Of a stretch of DNA of 64,000 nucleotides, positions 1-9,013 are shown one piece after another. The position numbers were made by a program, and so were the translations under genes. The DNA comes from Stappia sediminis (GTDB lineage Bacteria; Pseudomonadota; Alphaproteobacteria; Rhizobiales; Stappiaceae): the NCBI RefSeq assembly GCF_009826895.1, contig NZ_WUMV01000002.1, positions 675,726 through 739,725 on the forward strand, read 5' to 3'. Every line of letters starts with the position of its first letter. Positions within the stretch are counted from its first letter, which is position 1. The notes under the pieces were generated by a model that worked only from the letters and a program-made list of their open reading frames with translations, was not told the DNA's origin and ran no database searches.

Positions 1-1
1 C

Positions 2-439
<438 letters not shown>

Positions 440-445
440 GGGCTC

Positions 446-1204
446 ATGCGTATTCTTCTGACCAACGACGACGGTATCAACGCGGAGGGTTTCGCCGCGC
501 TTCGCACCATCGCGGGCGAACTTTCCGACGATGTCTGGTGTGTAGCGCCCGAGACCGACCAGAGCGGAACCGCTCATTCGCTCACGCTGCATGATCCCTT
601 GCGCGTAAGGAAGCTTGACGAGCGCCGCTTTGCCGTGCGCGGCACGCCGACCGACTGCGTCATCATGGGTGTTCGCGAATTGATGGACGGCCCGCCGGAT
701 CTTGTGCTTTCCGGCGTCAATCGCGGACAGAACGTTGCGGATGACGTCACCTATTCCGGCACCATCGCAGGCGCCATGGAAGGCATCTTGATGGGCGTGC
801 GCTCCATAGCGTTGTCGCAGGCTTATTCCTGGAGGGCGGGACAGAAGCCGGATTTCGGGACTGCGATCGCGCATGCGCCGGACCTTATCCGCAAGCTTCT
901 CGATATCGACCTGCCGTCCGACACGTTGCTCAACGTGAATTTCCCCGCCGTTTCCGCTGAAGAGGTCGCCGGGGTCGATGTGACTCGGCAGGGGAAACGG
1001 GAAGTCGGTGCCCTGTACGTGGATGCGCGCGTGGACGGGCGCGGCGTACCTTACTATTGGCTTGCCTTCAGGGGCGAGGAGGAAACCCCTGCGGAACATA
1101 CGGATCTCGGCGCCCTTCGCGCGGGTTATATCTCCGTCACGCCGATGAAACTCGACCTTACGGCCGAATCGCTTAGGGATACGCTCGTGACCGCGCTAAA
1201 ATAG
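446..1204 (+). CDS. surE: 5'/3'-nucleotidase SurE
   Basis: SurE is a metal-dependent cytosolic phosphatase that dephosphorylates nucleoside monophosphates and is linked to stationary-phase survival. The 252-residue length is normal. The metal-binding Asp8-Asp9 pair lies in '[11 protein letters not shown]'; Ser40 ('DQSG') and Asn92 ('SGVNRGQN') complete the site. A GAGGG sequence sits just before the ATG. It follows serS closely and precedes pcm, an arrangement common in alphaproteobacteria. Confidence 0.97.
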   Translation: MRILLTNDDGINAEGFAALRTIAGELSDDVWCVAPETDQSGTAHSLTLHDPLRVRKLDERRFAVRGTPTDCVIMGVRELMDGPPDLVLSGVNRGQNVADDVTYSGTIAGAMEGILMGVRSIALSQAYSWRAGQKPDFGTAIAHAPDLIRKLLDIDLPSDTLLNVNFPAVSAEEVAGVDVTRQGKREVGALYVDARVDGRGVPYYWLAFRGEEETPAEHTDLGALRAGYISVTPMKLDLTAESLRDTLVTALK

Positions 1205-1242
1205 GCGCAGGTAAGGTCATGAGCTCATGACCTGAGGGGGGC

Positions 1243-1929
1243 GTGAACTTGAACGACGATTTTGACCACGACAGTCCAGAGCCGACGCCCCAGGAGGTGG
1301 AGGCCAGGGCCGGCTTGATCCTGGATCTCAGGAGGCAGGGTATTCGCGACACGCGGGTGCTGTCGGCGATAGAGCGTGTTCCGCGCCGTTTTTTCCTCAC
1401 CGCCAAGCTGCAGAAACACGCTTACGACAATACGGCTTTGCCGATCGAATGCGGCCAGACGATTTCCCAGCCCACCGTCGTCGGCATGATGACGGAAGCG
1501 CTTGATGTGAAGCCGGAGCATCGCGTGCTTGAGATCGGTACCGGATCCGGTTTTCAGGCCGCGGTCCTCGGGCATTTGGCCAAGGAGGTCTATTCGGTGG
1601 AGCGCTACCGCACGCTTGCCGATCTTGCGCGCGACAGGCTGTCGGCCTTGAAGCTGAAGAACGTCTTCGTGCACTTCGGAGACGGCATGCTGGGTCTGCC
1701 CGAACATGCCCCGTATGACCGCATAATCGTGACGGCGGCTGCGGATCCTATCCCCCAGGCATTGATGGATCAGCTTGCCGATGATGGGAAGCTGGTGGCG
1801 CCGGTTGGCCATTCCGGCGGCATTCAGGAGCTTGTCCTTTACGAAAAAACGTCGAATGGCCTCGTGAAGCGTAATCTTGGCGCCGTGCGTTTCGTTCCGC
1901 TTCTGCCGGGTGCCGCCAGCAGCCTTTAA
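1243..1929 (+). CDS. pcm: Protein-L-isoaspartate O-methyltransferase
   Basis: Pcm uses S-adenosylmethionine to methylate L-isoaspartyl residues in aged proteins and so starts their repair. The 228-residue protein has the family signature 'GQTISQP' at about 71-77 and the SAM-binding motif I 'VLEIGTGSGFQ' at about 95-105. Translation is placed at a GTG preceded by a G-rich stretch; no ATG lies close by in frame. It is the third gene of a serS-surE-pcm series, and the next gene encodes an NlpD-type protein. Confidence 0.95.
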   Translation: MNLNDDFDHDSPEPTPQEVEARAGLILDLRRQGIRDTRVLSAIERVPRRFFLTAKLQKHAYDNTALPIECGQTISQPTVVGMMTEALDVKPEHRVLEIGTGSGFQAAVLGHLAKEVYSVERYRTLADLARDRLSALKLKNVFVHFGDGMLGLPEHAPYDRIIVTAAADPIPQALMDQLADDGKLVAPVGHSGGIQELVLYEKTSNGLVKRNLGAVRFVPLLPGAASSL

Positions 1930-2211
1930 CCATCAAGCCTGCGGTTTGGCCGGCTAGCTGTCTAATAGTTGCAAAATGTGAAGGTCCGCTCCCGCGGTGT
2001 GTTCGCGCTGGCGTCGCCTGGCCGCAAGTTCCTGAAATAACCGGAAAAACGCGAAAATTCCTTTAGGGAAAATTCCTTGCGGAAAAGACGCAGCGGCAGA
2101 GCAAAACGCCGCTCATCCGTACGTTTTTCGCGCTCTTTAAGCCTTTATCAACGTTACCGCGATTTACTTGTGAAGAACATTTCTTCCGGTGTCTTGAGTC
2201 CGAGTAGCGCC

Positions 2212-3555
2212 ATGATCACGCATTTCACCAGACGGCAAGCCCACTATCTTTCCCGCACTGCAATTGTGGTTGTTATTGCGGCAATGGCAGCAGGGTGCAG
2301 CTCCCACGTCGACCGGTTCGAGGGGCCGATCTACACCGGCAGTACCGGCAACCAGAAGAAGATCCTCAACCAGGGCTTCGAGCAGCCGAGTTTCGATGAT
2401 ATCGCGGCCGGGCCGACGGCGTCGACGGTGAAGCGAAACAAGGTCGAATCGGCGGATCTTCCGCCGGCGAACGGTTATTCGCCGCCTTCCACCACCGGAT
2501 CGATATCCAAGTCTTCCAGGCTCTCGCCGACGTTGAAGCCGATCCCGACAAGTGGTGGACAGAGCACTCTTCAGGCGCAAGCGCAGGCCGAAAGCGGGGC
2601 CCAGGCGCCCCGCACCTCGCGCGGCTGGTCGACCGCGGGCGGCACGCACGTCACGGTAACGAGCGGTGACACGCTCTATTCGATGTCGCGGCGCTATGGA
2701 GTGCCTCAGAAAGTGCTGGCGGATGTGAACGGGCTCGATTCGGCTGCCTCCCTTCAGGCCGGTCAGAAGATCGTCATCCCGACCTACAGTGCTTCGCCAG
2801 GCAGGTCTGCTACGAATTCCGCCCCGGTGCGTCTGCCGCCTGCAAATGGCGAGCCGAGCGTGACGGGCACCGTGCCGAAATCCGCGGCACGCCTGAATAC
2901 CACGCTGCCAAGGCCGGAGCCGAAGCCCGAGAGCGTGCGCGTCGCGTCGGTTCCGGCGACGACGGTGACGGATGCTTCCGTCGGTACGCCAAGCAGGAAG
3001 CCGGAAGATACGGCTGCCGGCGCGGGGCGTCCCACCGCGAAAGTCGGCAGGGCGGAGAAAGCAGCTGGCGAGCCGTCGCGCGTCGTCACGACGGAGCGTG
3101 TTGGTTCGAAGAAAGAGGAAAAGCCGGAGAAGGTGGAGGTTGCCGCGCTGGCATCCAATGCGGCCGATCCGAATGAAGGCCGCTTTCGCTGGCCGGTGCG
3201 CGGGCGCATTATTTCCGAGTTCGGCTCCAAGCCGGGCGGCACGCGAAACGACGGCATCAATCTCGCCGTGCCGGAAGGAACCGAGGTCAAGGCCGCCGAT
3301 GACGGTGTCGTCATCTACTCCGGCAACGAGCTCAAGGGCTATGGCAACTTGATCCTTGTCCGCCATAGCGAGGGTTGGGTGTCTGCCTATGCCCACAACA
3401 GCAAGCTGTCGGTCTCGCGTGGTGACAGTGTGCGTCGCGGCGATACCATCGGATATGCCGGGGCGACCGGCTCGGTAAGCCAGCCGCAGGTCCATTTCGA
3501 GCTTCGAAAGGGCAATAAGCCCGTCGATCCGATGCGTTACATGTCGCGGGGCTGA
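2212..3555 (+). CDS. nlpD: NlpD-type LysM/M23 lipoprotein (probable amidase activator)
   Basis: This is an envelope lipoprotein that probably activates a cell-wall amidase during division. With the ATG at 2212 the protein has 447 residues and a lipoprotein signal with the lipobox cysteine at about 29 ('MAAGCSS'). In-frame GTG and TTG codons lie upstream but would spoil the signal peptide. A LysM domain covers about 145-191 ('VTSGDTLYSMSRRYG'), then a long Pro/Ser/Lys-rich linker, then an M23/LytM domain from about 325. Where active M23 enzymes have His and Asp zinc ligands this protein reads 'RNDGINLAV', so the metal site is incomplete, as in E. coli NlpD. No rpoS follows, unlike in gammaproteobacteria. 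Confidence 0.9.
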   Translation: MITHFTRRQAHYLSRTAIVVVIAAMAAGCSSHVDRFEGPIYTGSTGNQKKILNQGFEQPSFDDIAAGPTASTVKRNKVESADLPPANGYSPPSTTGSISKSSRLSPTLKPIPTSGGQSTLQAQAQAESGAQAPRTSRGWSTAGGTHVTVTSGDTLYSMSRRYGVPQKVLADVNGLDSAASLQAGQKIVIPTYSASPGRSATNSAPVRLPPANGEPSVTGTVPKSAARLNTTLPRPEPKPESVRVASVPATTVTDASVGTPSRKPEDTAAGAGRPTAKVGRAEKAAGEPSRVVTTERVGSKKEEKPEKVEVAALASNAADPNEGRFRWPVRGRIISEFGSKPGGTRNDGINLAVPEGTEVKAADDGVVIYSGNELKGYGNLILVRHSEGWVSAYAHNSKLSVSRGDSVRRGDTIGYAGATGSVSQPQVHFELRKGNKPVDPMRYMSRG

Positions 3556-3586
3556 TAGCCGCGCGGCGCTTCACCCCGGAAGCTTT

Positions 3587-4474
3587 TCACTCGCCGAGCG
3601 TCCTCCCGAGACGCCCGGCGAGATCCTGTATGTATTGGAAGGCGACGCGCCCGGAGCGGCTGCCGCGTGTCTGGGCCCATTCGATCGCCTCGGCCTTTAG
3701 CACCACAGGCGCGACATCCAGTCCGTAGTGATCGACATAGCCTTCGATCATCTTCAGGAATTCGTCCTGGCTGCAATTGTGGAAGCCGAGCCAGAGGCCG
3801 AAGCGGTCCGACAGCGAAACCTTTTCTTCCACGGCTTCGCTTGGGTTGATGGCCGTTGAGCGCTCGTTTTCGATCATGTCGCGCGGCATCAGGTGGCGGC
3901 GGTTTGAGGTCGCGTAGAAAAGCACGTTCGCCGGACGCCCTTCGATCCCGCCTTCCAGCACGGCCTTGAGTGATTTGTACGACGTGTCGCCGCCATCGAA
4001 GCTCAGGTCGTCGCAAAAGACGATGAAGCGGTGCCGGCTTTCTTTCAGGTGCGCCATCAGGCGCGGCAGGCTTTCGATATCCTCGCGGTGGATTTCGATG
4101 AGCTTCAGGCGGCGGTCCGCGCCGTCCTTTTCCAGGGTCGCGTTCACCGTCGCGTGCGAGGCTTTCACCAGCGACGATTTGCCCATGCCGCGCGCACCCC
4201 ACAACAGAACGTTGTTGGCGGCGTATCCTTTCGCAAACCGCTCCGTGTTTTCAACAAGTTGGTCTCGCATCCGGTCGATGCCGTGCAACAGGTCGATTTC
4301 CACACGGTTGACCTTTGTCACCCCCTCCAGCCGCTCCGGGTGAAGATGCCACACGAAGGCATCCGCCGCCTCGAAGTCCGGCTTTGCCGGCTCGGCGGGG
4401 ACCGCGCGTTCGATCAAACCGATCAGGCGGTCCAGTTTCGCGGCGATCAGGCTTGCATCGGTATCTTGCGGCAT
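3587..4474 (-). CDS. DUF815-family ATP-binding protein
   Basis: This is a 295-residue AAA-type ATPase of the DUF815 family, whose cellular role is not established. The Walker A loop 'GARGMGKS' is at about 93-100 and a Walker B-like 'FIVFCDDLSF' at about 150. Downstream come 'YATSNRRHL' and an arginine-rich segment. It stands alone on the minus strand, convergent with nlpD (31 bases between stops) and divergent from yajC. The family assignment is firm and the function is unknown. Confidence 0.88.
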   Translation of the reverse strand: MPQDTDASLIAAKLDRLIGLIERAVPAEPAKPDFEAADAFVWHLHPERLEGVTKVNRVEIDLLHGIDRMRDQLVENTERFAKGYAANNVLLWGARGMGKSSLVKASHATVNATLEKDGADRRLKLIEIHREDIESLPRLMAHLKESRHRFIVFCDDLSFDGGDTSYKSLKAVLEGGIEGRPANVLFYATSNRRHLMPRDMIENERSTAINPSEAVEEKVSLSDRFGLWLGFHNCSQDEFLKMIEGYVDHYGLDVAPVVLKAEAIEWAQTRGSRSGRVAFQYIQDLAGRLGRTLGE

Positions 4475-4713
4475 CTTCGCGTTCCCGGTGTTTGTTGTTG
4501 CGCGGCCCGCGGGCTGTCGTTAATTCAGGCTCCATTATCACGACGGCGCCAAACGCCAAAGTGGTCGTGCGGATGGGTTACGGCGTGCCTTGCATTAGCG
4601 GGCATGGTCGCTATAGTCCGCGCACCATTGATCAATGTACGGTCTTGTGGGATTCCGGGTCGGTTTGACAAGCTCTGCCAGCCGGATCGCCACAGTTTCC
4701 CGAGGAGATGTTC

Positions 4714-5049
4714 ATGCTGATTACTCCTGCGTTCGCGCAAGGCGCTCCTGCGGCGGGCGGCGCGGATTTCCTGATCTCGATCCTGCCCTTCATCCTCATC
4801 TTCGTGATCATGTATTTCCTGATCATTCGCCCGCAGCGGCAGAGGATGAAGCAGCATCAGGAAATGGTGTCGAACCTGCGGCGCGGCGATACGGTCGTGA
4901 CGACCGGCGGGCTGATCGGCAAGGTCTCCAAGGTTATCGACGACGGCGAGGTTCAGCTTGAACTCGGCGAAGGCGTCAAGGTTCGTGCGGTGCGCAGCAT
5001 GATCCAGGAAGTGCGCTCCAAGTCGGAACCTGTGAAGGAAAACGGCTGA
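4714..5049 (+). CDS. yajC: Sec translocon accessory subunit YajC
   Basis: YajC is a small inner-membrane protein that associates with SecD and SecF and supports protein export. One membrane helix covers about residues 19-39, followed by the family signature 'IIRPQRQRMKQHQEM'. An ATG also occurs at 4708, but the GAGGAG ribosome-binding site (4702-4707) abuts it with no spacer, whereas it sits 6 bases before the ATG at 4714; I therefore use 4714 (111 residues). It is the first gene of yajC-secD-secF, on the opposite strand from the DUF815 gene. Confidence 0.95.
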   Translation: MLITPAFAQGAPAAGGADFLISILPFILIFVIMYFLIIRPQRQRMKQHQEMVSNLRRGDTVVTTGGLIGKVSKVIDDGEVQLELGEGVKVRAVRSMIQEVRSKSEPVKENG

Positions 5050-5115
5050 GCGTCGGCCAACTGACGCCGGGCTGGGAAAAATGCCCCGGTCCGGCAATCG
5101 AACGGGTTCCCTGTC

Positions 5116-6726
5116 ATGCTTTATTTCGCACGCTGGAAGATCGCGCTGATCGTCCTCGTAGTCCTAGCCGGCCTCGTTTCCACGCTGCCGAACTTCTTTT
5201 CCACCGAAACCTTGAGGCAGATGCCGGATTGGCTGCCGAAGCGCCAGATCGTGCTCGGGCTGGACCTGCAGGGCGGCGCCTATCTGCTTTATGAGGTGGA
5301 CAAGCAGGATTACATCCAGAAACGCCTGAAAACCCTGGTTGGCGATATCCGCCAGACACTGCGTGAGGAGCCGCGCATCGGCTATACGGGCCTTGGCGTG
5401 CAGGGGCAGGGCGTACAGGTGCGCATTCGCGACGTGCAGCGCATCGATGAGGCGCGCAACCGCCTGTCGGAGCTTGCAAACCCGCTGGTATCTTCGCTCT
5501 TCGGCGGCCAGCAGGTAAATGAATTCACACTGGATGTGTCGGAAGACGGGCTGGTTCGCTTTACCTTCACCGAGGAAGGCCTTGCGCAGCGCGTGCGTTC
5601 CATCGTCCAGCAGTCGATCGAGGTTATCCGCCGCCGCGTGGACGAACTCGGCACGACCGAGCCGAACATCCAGCGCCAGGGCGAGGATCGTATCCTTGTC
5701 GAGGCGCCGGGCGAAAACGATCCCCAGCGCCTGAAGGCGCTTGTCGGCCAGACCGCGCAGTTGACCTTCCACATGGTGGACGTCTCCATGTCGGCGGAGC
5801 AGGCGCTGCAGACGCGCCCGCCGGCCGGCACCGTGGTCATGGACTCCATCGACGAGCCGCCGATCCCCTATCTTCTGGAGGAAGCGCCGCTCCTGTCGGG
5901 TGAGGATCTCGTCGATGCACAAGTCTCCTTCGATCAGCGCACCAACGAGCCGGTGGTGAACTTCCGCTTCAACACTTCTGGCGCGCGCAAGTTTGCCATC
6001 GTCACGCAGCAGAATGTCGGCCGCCCCTTCGCGATCGTGCTCGACAGCGAGGTGATCTCGGCTCCCGTCATTCGCGAGCCGATCACCGGCGGTTCGGGAC
6101 AGATTTCGGGCAGTTTCGACGTCGAATCGGCCAATGATCTTGCCGTGCTCCTGCGCGCCGGAGCGCTTCCCGCCAAGCTTACGGTGGTGGAGGAACGTTC
6201 GATCGGCCCGGGTCTTGGCCAGGATTCGATCGATGCCGGGCGCCTCGCATCGCTGATTGGTGCGGCAGCGGTCGTCATCTTCATGGTGCTGGCCTATGGC
6301 CGCTTCGGCGTCATGGCCGACATCGCGTTGACGGCGAATATCCTTCTGATCTTCGGCGCGCTGACCTTCCTTCAGGCAACGCTCACGTTGCCGGGCATCG
6401 CTGGCATCGTGCTGACGATCGGCATGGCGGTGGACGCCAACGTGCTCATCTTCGAGCGTATTCGCGAGGAATCGCGCGCCGGCAGATCGGCGATAAGCGC
6501 GATCGACGCCGGGTATTCCCGTGCGCTCGGTACGATCCTTGATGCTAACATCACGACGCTGATCGCCGCGGTCATTCTTTTCCAGCTTGGTTCCGGCCCG
6601 ATCCGCGGTTTCGCAGTCACGCTTGCCATCGGCATTTTCACCACGGTCTTCTCCGCCTTCACCTTCTCGCGTCTGCTTGTCGCGCTGTGGGTGCGCTGGC
6701 GCCGGCCGAGCCATTTGCCGATCTGA
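5116..6726 (+). CDS. secD: Protein translocase subunit SecD
   Basis: SecD is the RND-fold membrane protein that uses the proton gradient to help pull exported proteins across the inner membrane. It has one N-terminal helix (about 7-27), the conserved 'GLDLQGG' at 48-54, a large periplasmic domain, and a C-terminal block of five helices from about 375, including 'GIVLTIGMAVDANVLIFERIREE'-type sequence with the TM4 aspartate. The 536-residue length is typical of alphaproteobacteria. secF starts 10 bases after the stop. Confidence 0.97.
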   Translation: MLYFARWKIALIVLVVLAGLVSTLPNFFSTETLRQMPDWLPKRQIVLGLDLQGGAYLLYEVDKQDYIQKRLKTLVGDIRQTLREEPRIGYTGLGVQGQGVQVRIRDVQRIDEARNRLSELANPLVSSLFGGQQVNEFTLDVSEDGLVRFTFTEEGLAQRVRSIVQQSIEVIRRRVDELGTTEPNIQRQGEDRILVEAPGENDPQRLKALVGQTAQLTFHMVDVSMSAEQALQTRPPAGTVVMDSIDEPPIPYLLEEAPLLSGEDLVDAQVSFDQRTNEPVVNFRFNTSGARKFAIVTQQNVGRPFAIVLDSEVISAPVIREPITGGSGQISGSFDVESANDLAVLLRAGALPAKLTVVEERSIGPGLGQDSIDAGRLASLIGAAAVVIFMVLAYGRFGVMADIALTANILLIFGALTFLQATLTLPGIAGIVLTIGMAVDANVLIFERIREESRAGRSAISAIDAGYSRALGTILDANITTLIAAVILFQLGSGPIRGFAVTLAIGIFTTVFSAFTFSRLLVALWVRWRRPSHLPI

Positions 6727-6736
6727 GGGACAAGTC

Positions 6737-7693
6737 ATGCTTTTGAAACTGGTTCCCGAAAACACCCATTACCGCTTCATGTGGCTGCGCCGGTACAGCT
6801 TCCCGCTGTCGGCCCTCATCGCGGTCGCCTCCATCGTGCTGTTCTTCACCGTCGGGCTGAATTTCGGCATCGACTTCAAGGGCGGCACGGTCATCGAAAT
6901 GAAGACCAACGAGAGCCCGGCGGATATTGCACAGATCCGCGCGGACCTCGGAACGCTGGACCTGGGCGACGTTCAGGTCCAGAGCTTTGGTGGGCCGGAC
7001 GAAGTCCTGGTCCGTATCCAGCAGCAGGACGGTGGCGAGCCCGCCCAGCAGGCGGCCGTTGCCAAGGTTCGAAGCAGTTTCGAGAACAGGGTGGAGTTCC
7101 GCCGGATCGAGGTGGTCGGCCCGCGCGTTTCGGGCGAGCTTGCCCAGGCAGGCACGATTGCCGTGATCTCGGCGCTGGTCGTGATCCTCTTCTACATCTG
7201 GTTCCGGTTCGAGTGGCAATTCGCGATCGGCGCCATAGTCACGACGATCAACGACATCATCGTCACCGTCGGCCTCTTCGTCGTCCTGCAGCTTGAATTC
7301 TCGCTGTCCAGTATCGCCGCGATCCTGACGATCATCGGTTATTCCTTGAACGATACCGTCGTCGTCTACGACCGGATTCGCGAAAACCTGCGCCGGTACA
7401 AGAAGATGGCGCTTCCCGAACTTCTCGACCGGTCGATCAACGAGATGCTGTCGCGCACGGTGATGACCTCCGTCACGACGCTTCTTGCGCTCATCGCCCT
7501 ATATATCTTCGGTGGAGAGGTTATTCGCACGTTCACGCTGGCGATGATCTTCGGCATCGTGATCGGCACCTATTCGTCGATCTTCCTTGCCGCTCCCATG
7601 TTGATCTTCCTGAACCTGCGGCCGGGCGGCGGACAGGCAAAGGCCGACAAGGAGGACAAGGAAGAAGACGACAGCGCGGCTGCGCCGGCATAA
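6737..7693 (+). CDS. secF: Protein translocase subunit SecF
   Basis: SecF is the partner of SecD in the proton-driven SecDF complex. From the ATG at 6737 the protein has 318 residues, with a first helix at about 22-40, 'FGIDFKGG' at 43-50, a periplasmic domain, and five C-terminal helices containing 'LTIIGYSLNDTVVVYDRIRENLR'-type sequence. The reading frame extends upstream into secD, but only this ATG follows secD naturally. The tail is short and charged (Lys/Asp/Glu-rich). Confidence 0.96.
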   Translation: MLLKLVPENTHYRFMWLRRYSFPLSALIAVASIVLFFTVGLNFGIDFKGGTVIEMKTNESPADIAQIRADLGTLDLGDVQVQSFGGPDEVLVRIQQQDGGEPAQQAAVAKVRSSFENRVEFRRIEVVGPRVSGELAQAGTIAVISALVVILFYIWFRFEWQFAIGAIVTTINDIIVTVGLFVVLQLEFSLSSIAAILTIIGYSLNDTVVVYDRIRENLRRYKKMALPELLDRSINEMLSRTVMTSVTTLLALIALYIFGGEVIRTFTLAMIFGIVIGTYSSIFLAAPMLIFLNLRPGGGQAKADKEDKEEDDSAAAPA

Positions 7694-7715
7694 GAGGGCG
7701 CGGGAAGGTTCCGGG

Positions 7716-8114
7716 ATGGCCCAGAGAGGACAGGGCATCGTCATTCGCGACGCGCATTTTCCAGGGCGCGCGCCTGTCGATGCCTATGGCAACGGCGGCT
7801 TCCGCTTCGCGAAGATGTCCCATCGCGGCTCGATATTGAGCGTGCCCAGCGGGATCTACGGCTGGTTGCCGGCGACTGTCGAGGAATTGACCATTGAGGC
7901 TTTCGAGCGGGTCTTTGAAGAAGCCGGCGAGATCGAGGTGCTTTTGATCGGCACCGGGCCCGATATTCGCCGTGTCCCGCCTGCGCTTCGCGAGGAGTTT
8001 CGCGCCCGCGGCATTCGCGCCGATTCCATGGCGACCGGGGCGGCTGTCAGAACCTACAATGTGTTGCTTTCCGAAGACAGGGCCGTCGCCGCTGCACTTC
8101 TCGCCGTGGACTGA
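7716..8114 (+). CDS. Mth938-like (DUF498) domain protein
   Basis: This is a small soluble protein of 132 residues with the Mth938/DUF498 fold, related to mammalian AAMDC and NDUFAF3-type proteins. It has the typical order of segments 'YGNGGFRF', 'LLIGTGPDIRRVPPALREEFRARGI' and 'MATGAAVRTYNVLLSEDR'. GGAAGG lies just upstream of the ATG. It follows secF by 22 bases and precedes a squalene-synthase-fold gene related to NDUFAF6. Two relatives of complex I assembly factors side by side hint at a shared role, which is an inference. Confidence 0.85.
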   Translation: MAQRGQGIVIRDAHFPGRAPVDAYGNGGFRFAKMSHRGSILSVPSGIYGWLPATVEELTIEAFERVFEEAGEIEVLLIGTGPDIRRVPPALREEFRARGIRADSMATGAAVRTYNVLLSEDRAVAAALLAVD

Positions 8115-8117
8115 TCC

Positions 8118-9008
8118 GTGCGGCGTTCTACTTCAATCACAATGAAGAGTGCCGCCGACCATTGCCAGTCGTTCGTTCGCGAATCCGACAGAGACCGTTA
8201 TCTCGCTTCGCTGTTCGCGGGCGACGAGACCAGGCGCGGGCTCTTTGCGCTTTATGCCTTCAACACCGAGGTCTCGCGGGTGCGCGAGATCGTGTCGGAC
8301 CCGCTTCCCGGCGAAATCAGGCTCCAGTGGTGGCGCGATGCGCTGGAGGGCGAAGACCATGGCGATGTTGAAAGCCATCCCGTATTGGCGGAGCTTCGCT
8401 GGGCAATCGAGCGTTTCAATCTGCCGACAGCGCCGCTCGTCAACCTGATCGAGGCGCGCACCTTCGATCTTTATGACGATCCGATGCCGAGCCTGAACGA
8501 TCTTGAGGGCTACACGGGAGAAACGTCTTCGGCGCTTATCCAGCTTGCGGCGATCGTGCTGGCCAATGGCGAGGATCCGGGCACGAGCGAGGTCGCGGGC
8601 CATGCTGGCATAGCCTATGCCGTCACCGGGCTACTGCGCGCGCTGCCGCTTCATGCCGCCCGCCGGCAGATGTTCCTGCCGGCCGACGTGCTTGAGCGTC
8701 ATGGCGTTGATCCGGAAACGGTCTTCCGCGGCAAGACGTCGCCTCAGCTGAAGTCCGCTGTGGAGGAACTGCGCCTTTACGCAACGGAGCACCTGCTTCG
8801 CACCCGCAGCCTTATCGGCTGCGTCGGCTCCGGGATCATCCCGGCCTTTCTGCCGGTTTGCCTGGTGGAGCCGCACCTGGAGCGCATGCGAAAGAAGAGC
8901 TACGACCCCTTGCATGATTTTGTCGAGCTTTCGCCCCTGAAACGCCAGTGGGTTCTGTGGCGCGCCTGGAAGAGTGCATGCCGGAGCTGCCGACACCGCA
9001 GCGTCTGA
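8118..9008 (+). CDS. Squalene/phytoene synthase-fold protein (NDUFAF6-like)
   Basis: The 296-residue protein has the all-alpha squalene/phytoene synthase fold. The first aspartate-rich segment of true synthases is replaced by 'LYAFNTEVSRVREIVSDP', and 'GEIRLQWWRDAL' follows, the pattern of NDUFAF6-like proteins that assist complex I assembly rather than make carotenoids. No other carotenoid gene is nearby. The start is a GTG 3 bases after the preceding stop; an ATG at 8142 is an alternative. The stop lies 5 bases from the convergent trmFO stop. Confidence 0.8.
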   Translation: MRRSTSITMKSAADHCQSFVRESDRDRYLASLFAGDETRRGLFALYAFNTEVSRVREIVSDPLPGEIRLQWWRDALEGEDHGDVESHPVLAELRWAIERFNLPTAPLVNLIEARTFDLYDDPMPSLNDLEGYTGETSSALIQLAAIVLANGEDPGTSEVAGHAGIAYAVTGLLRALPLHAARRQMFLPADVLERHGVDPETVFRGKTSPQLKSAVEELRLYATEHLLRTRSLIGCVGSGIIPAFLPVCLVEPHLERMRKKSYDPLHDFVELSPLKRQWVLWRAWKSACRSCRHRSV

Positions 9009-9013
9009 AGATT

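Noticed and set aside
2164..3495. A 443-codon antisense frame over nlpD, and similar ones over secD (5164-6765) and uvrA (15025-16527)
   Set aside because: Arginine-rich shadow translations with no family signature, lying wholly on well-supported genes.
8118..9008. Carotenoid or hopanoid synthesis gene
   Set aside because: The first aspartate motif is absent and no crt or hpn gene is nearby.
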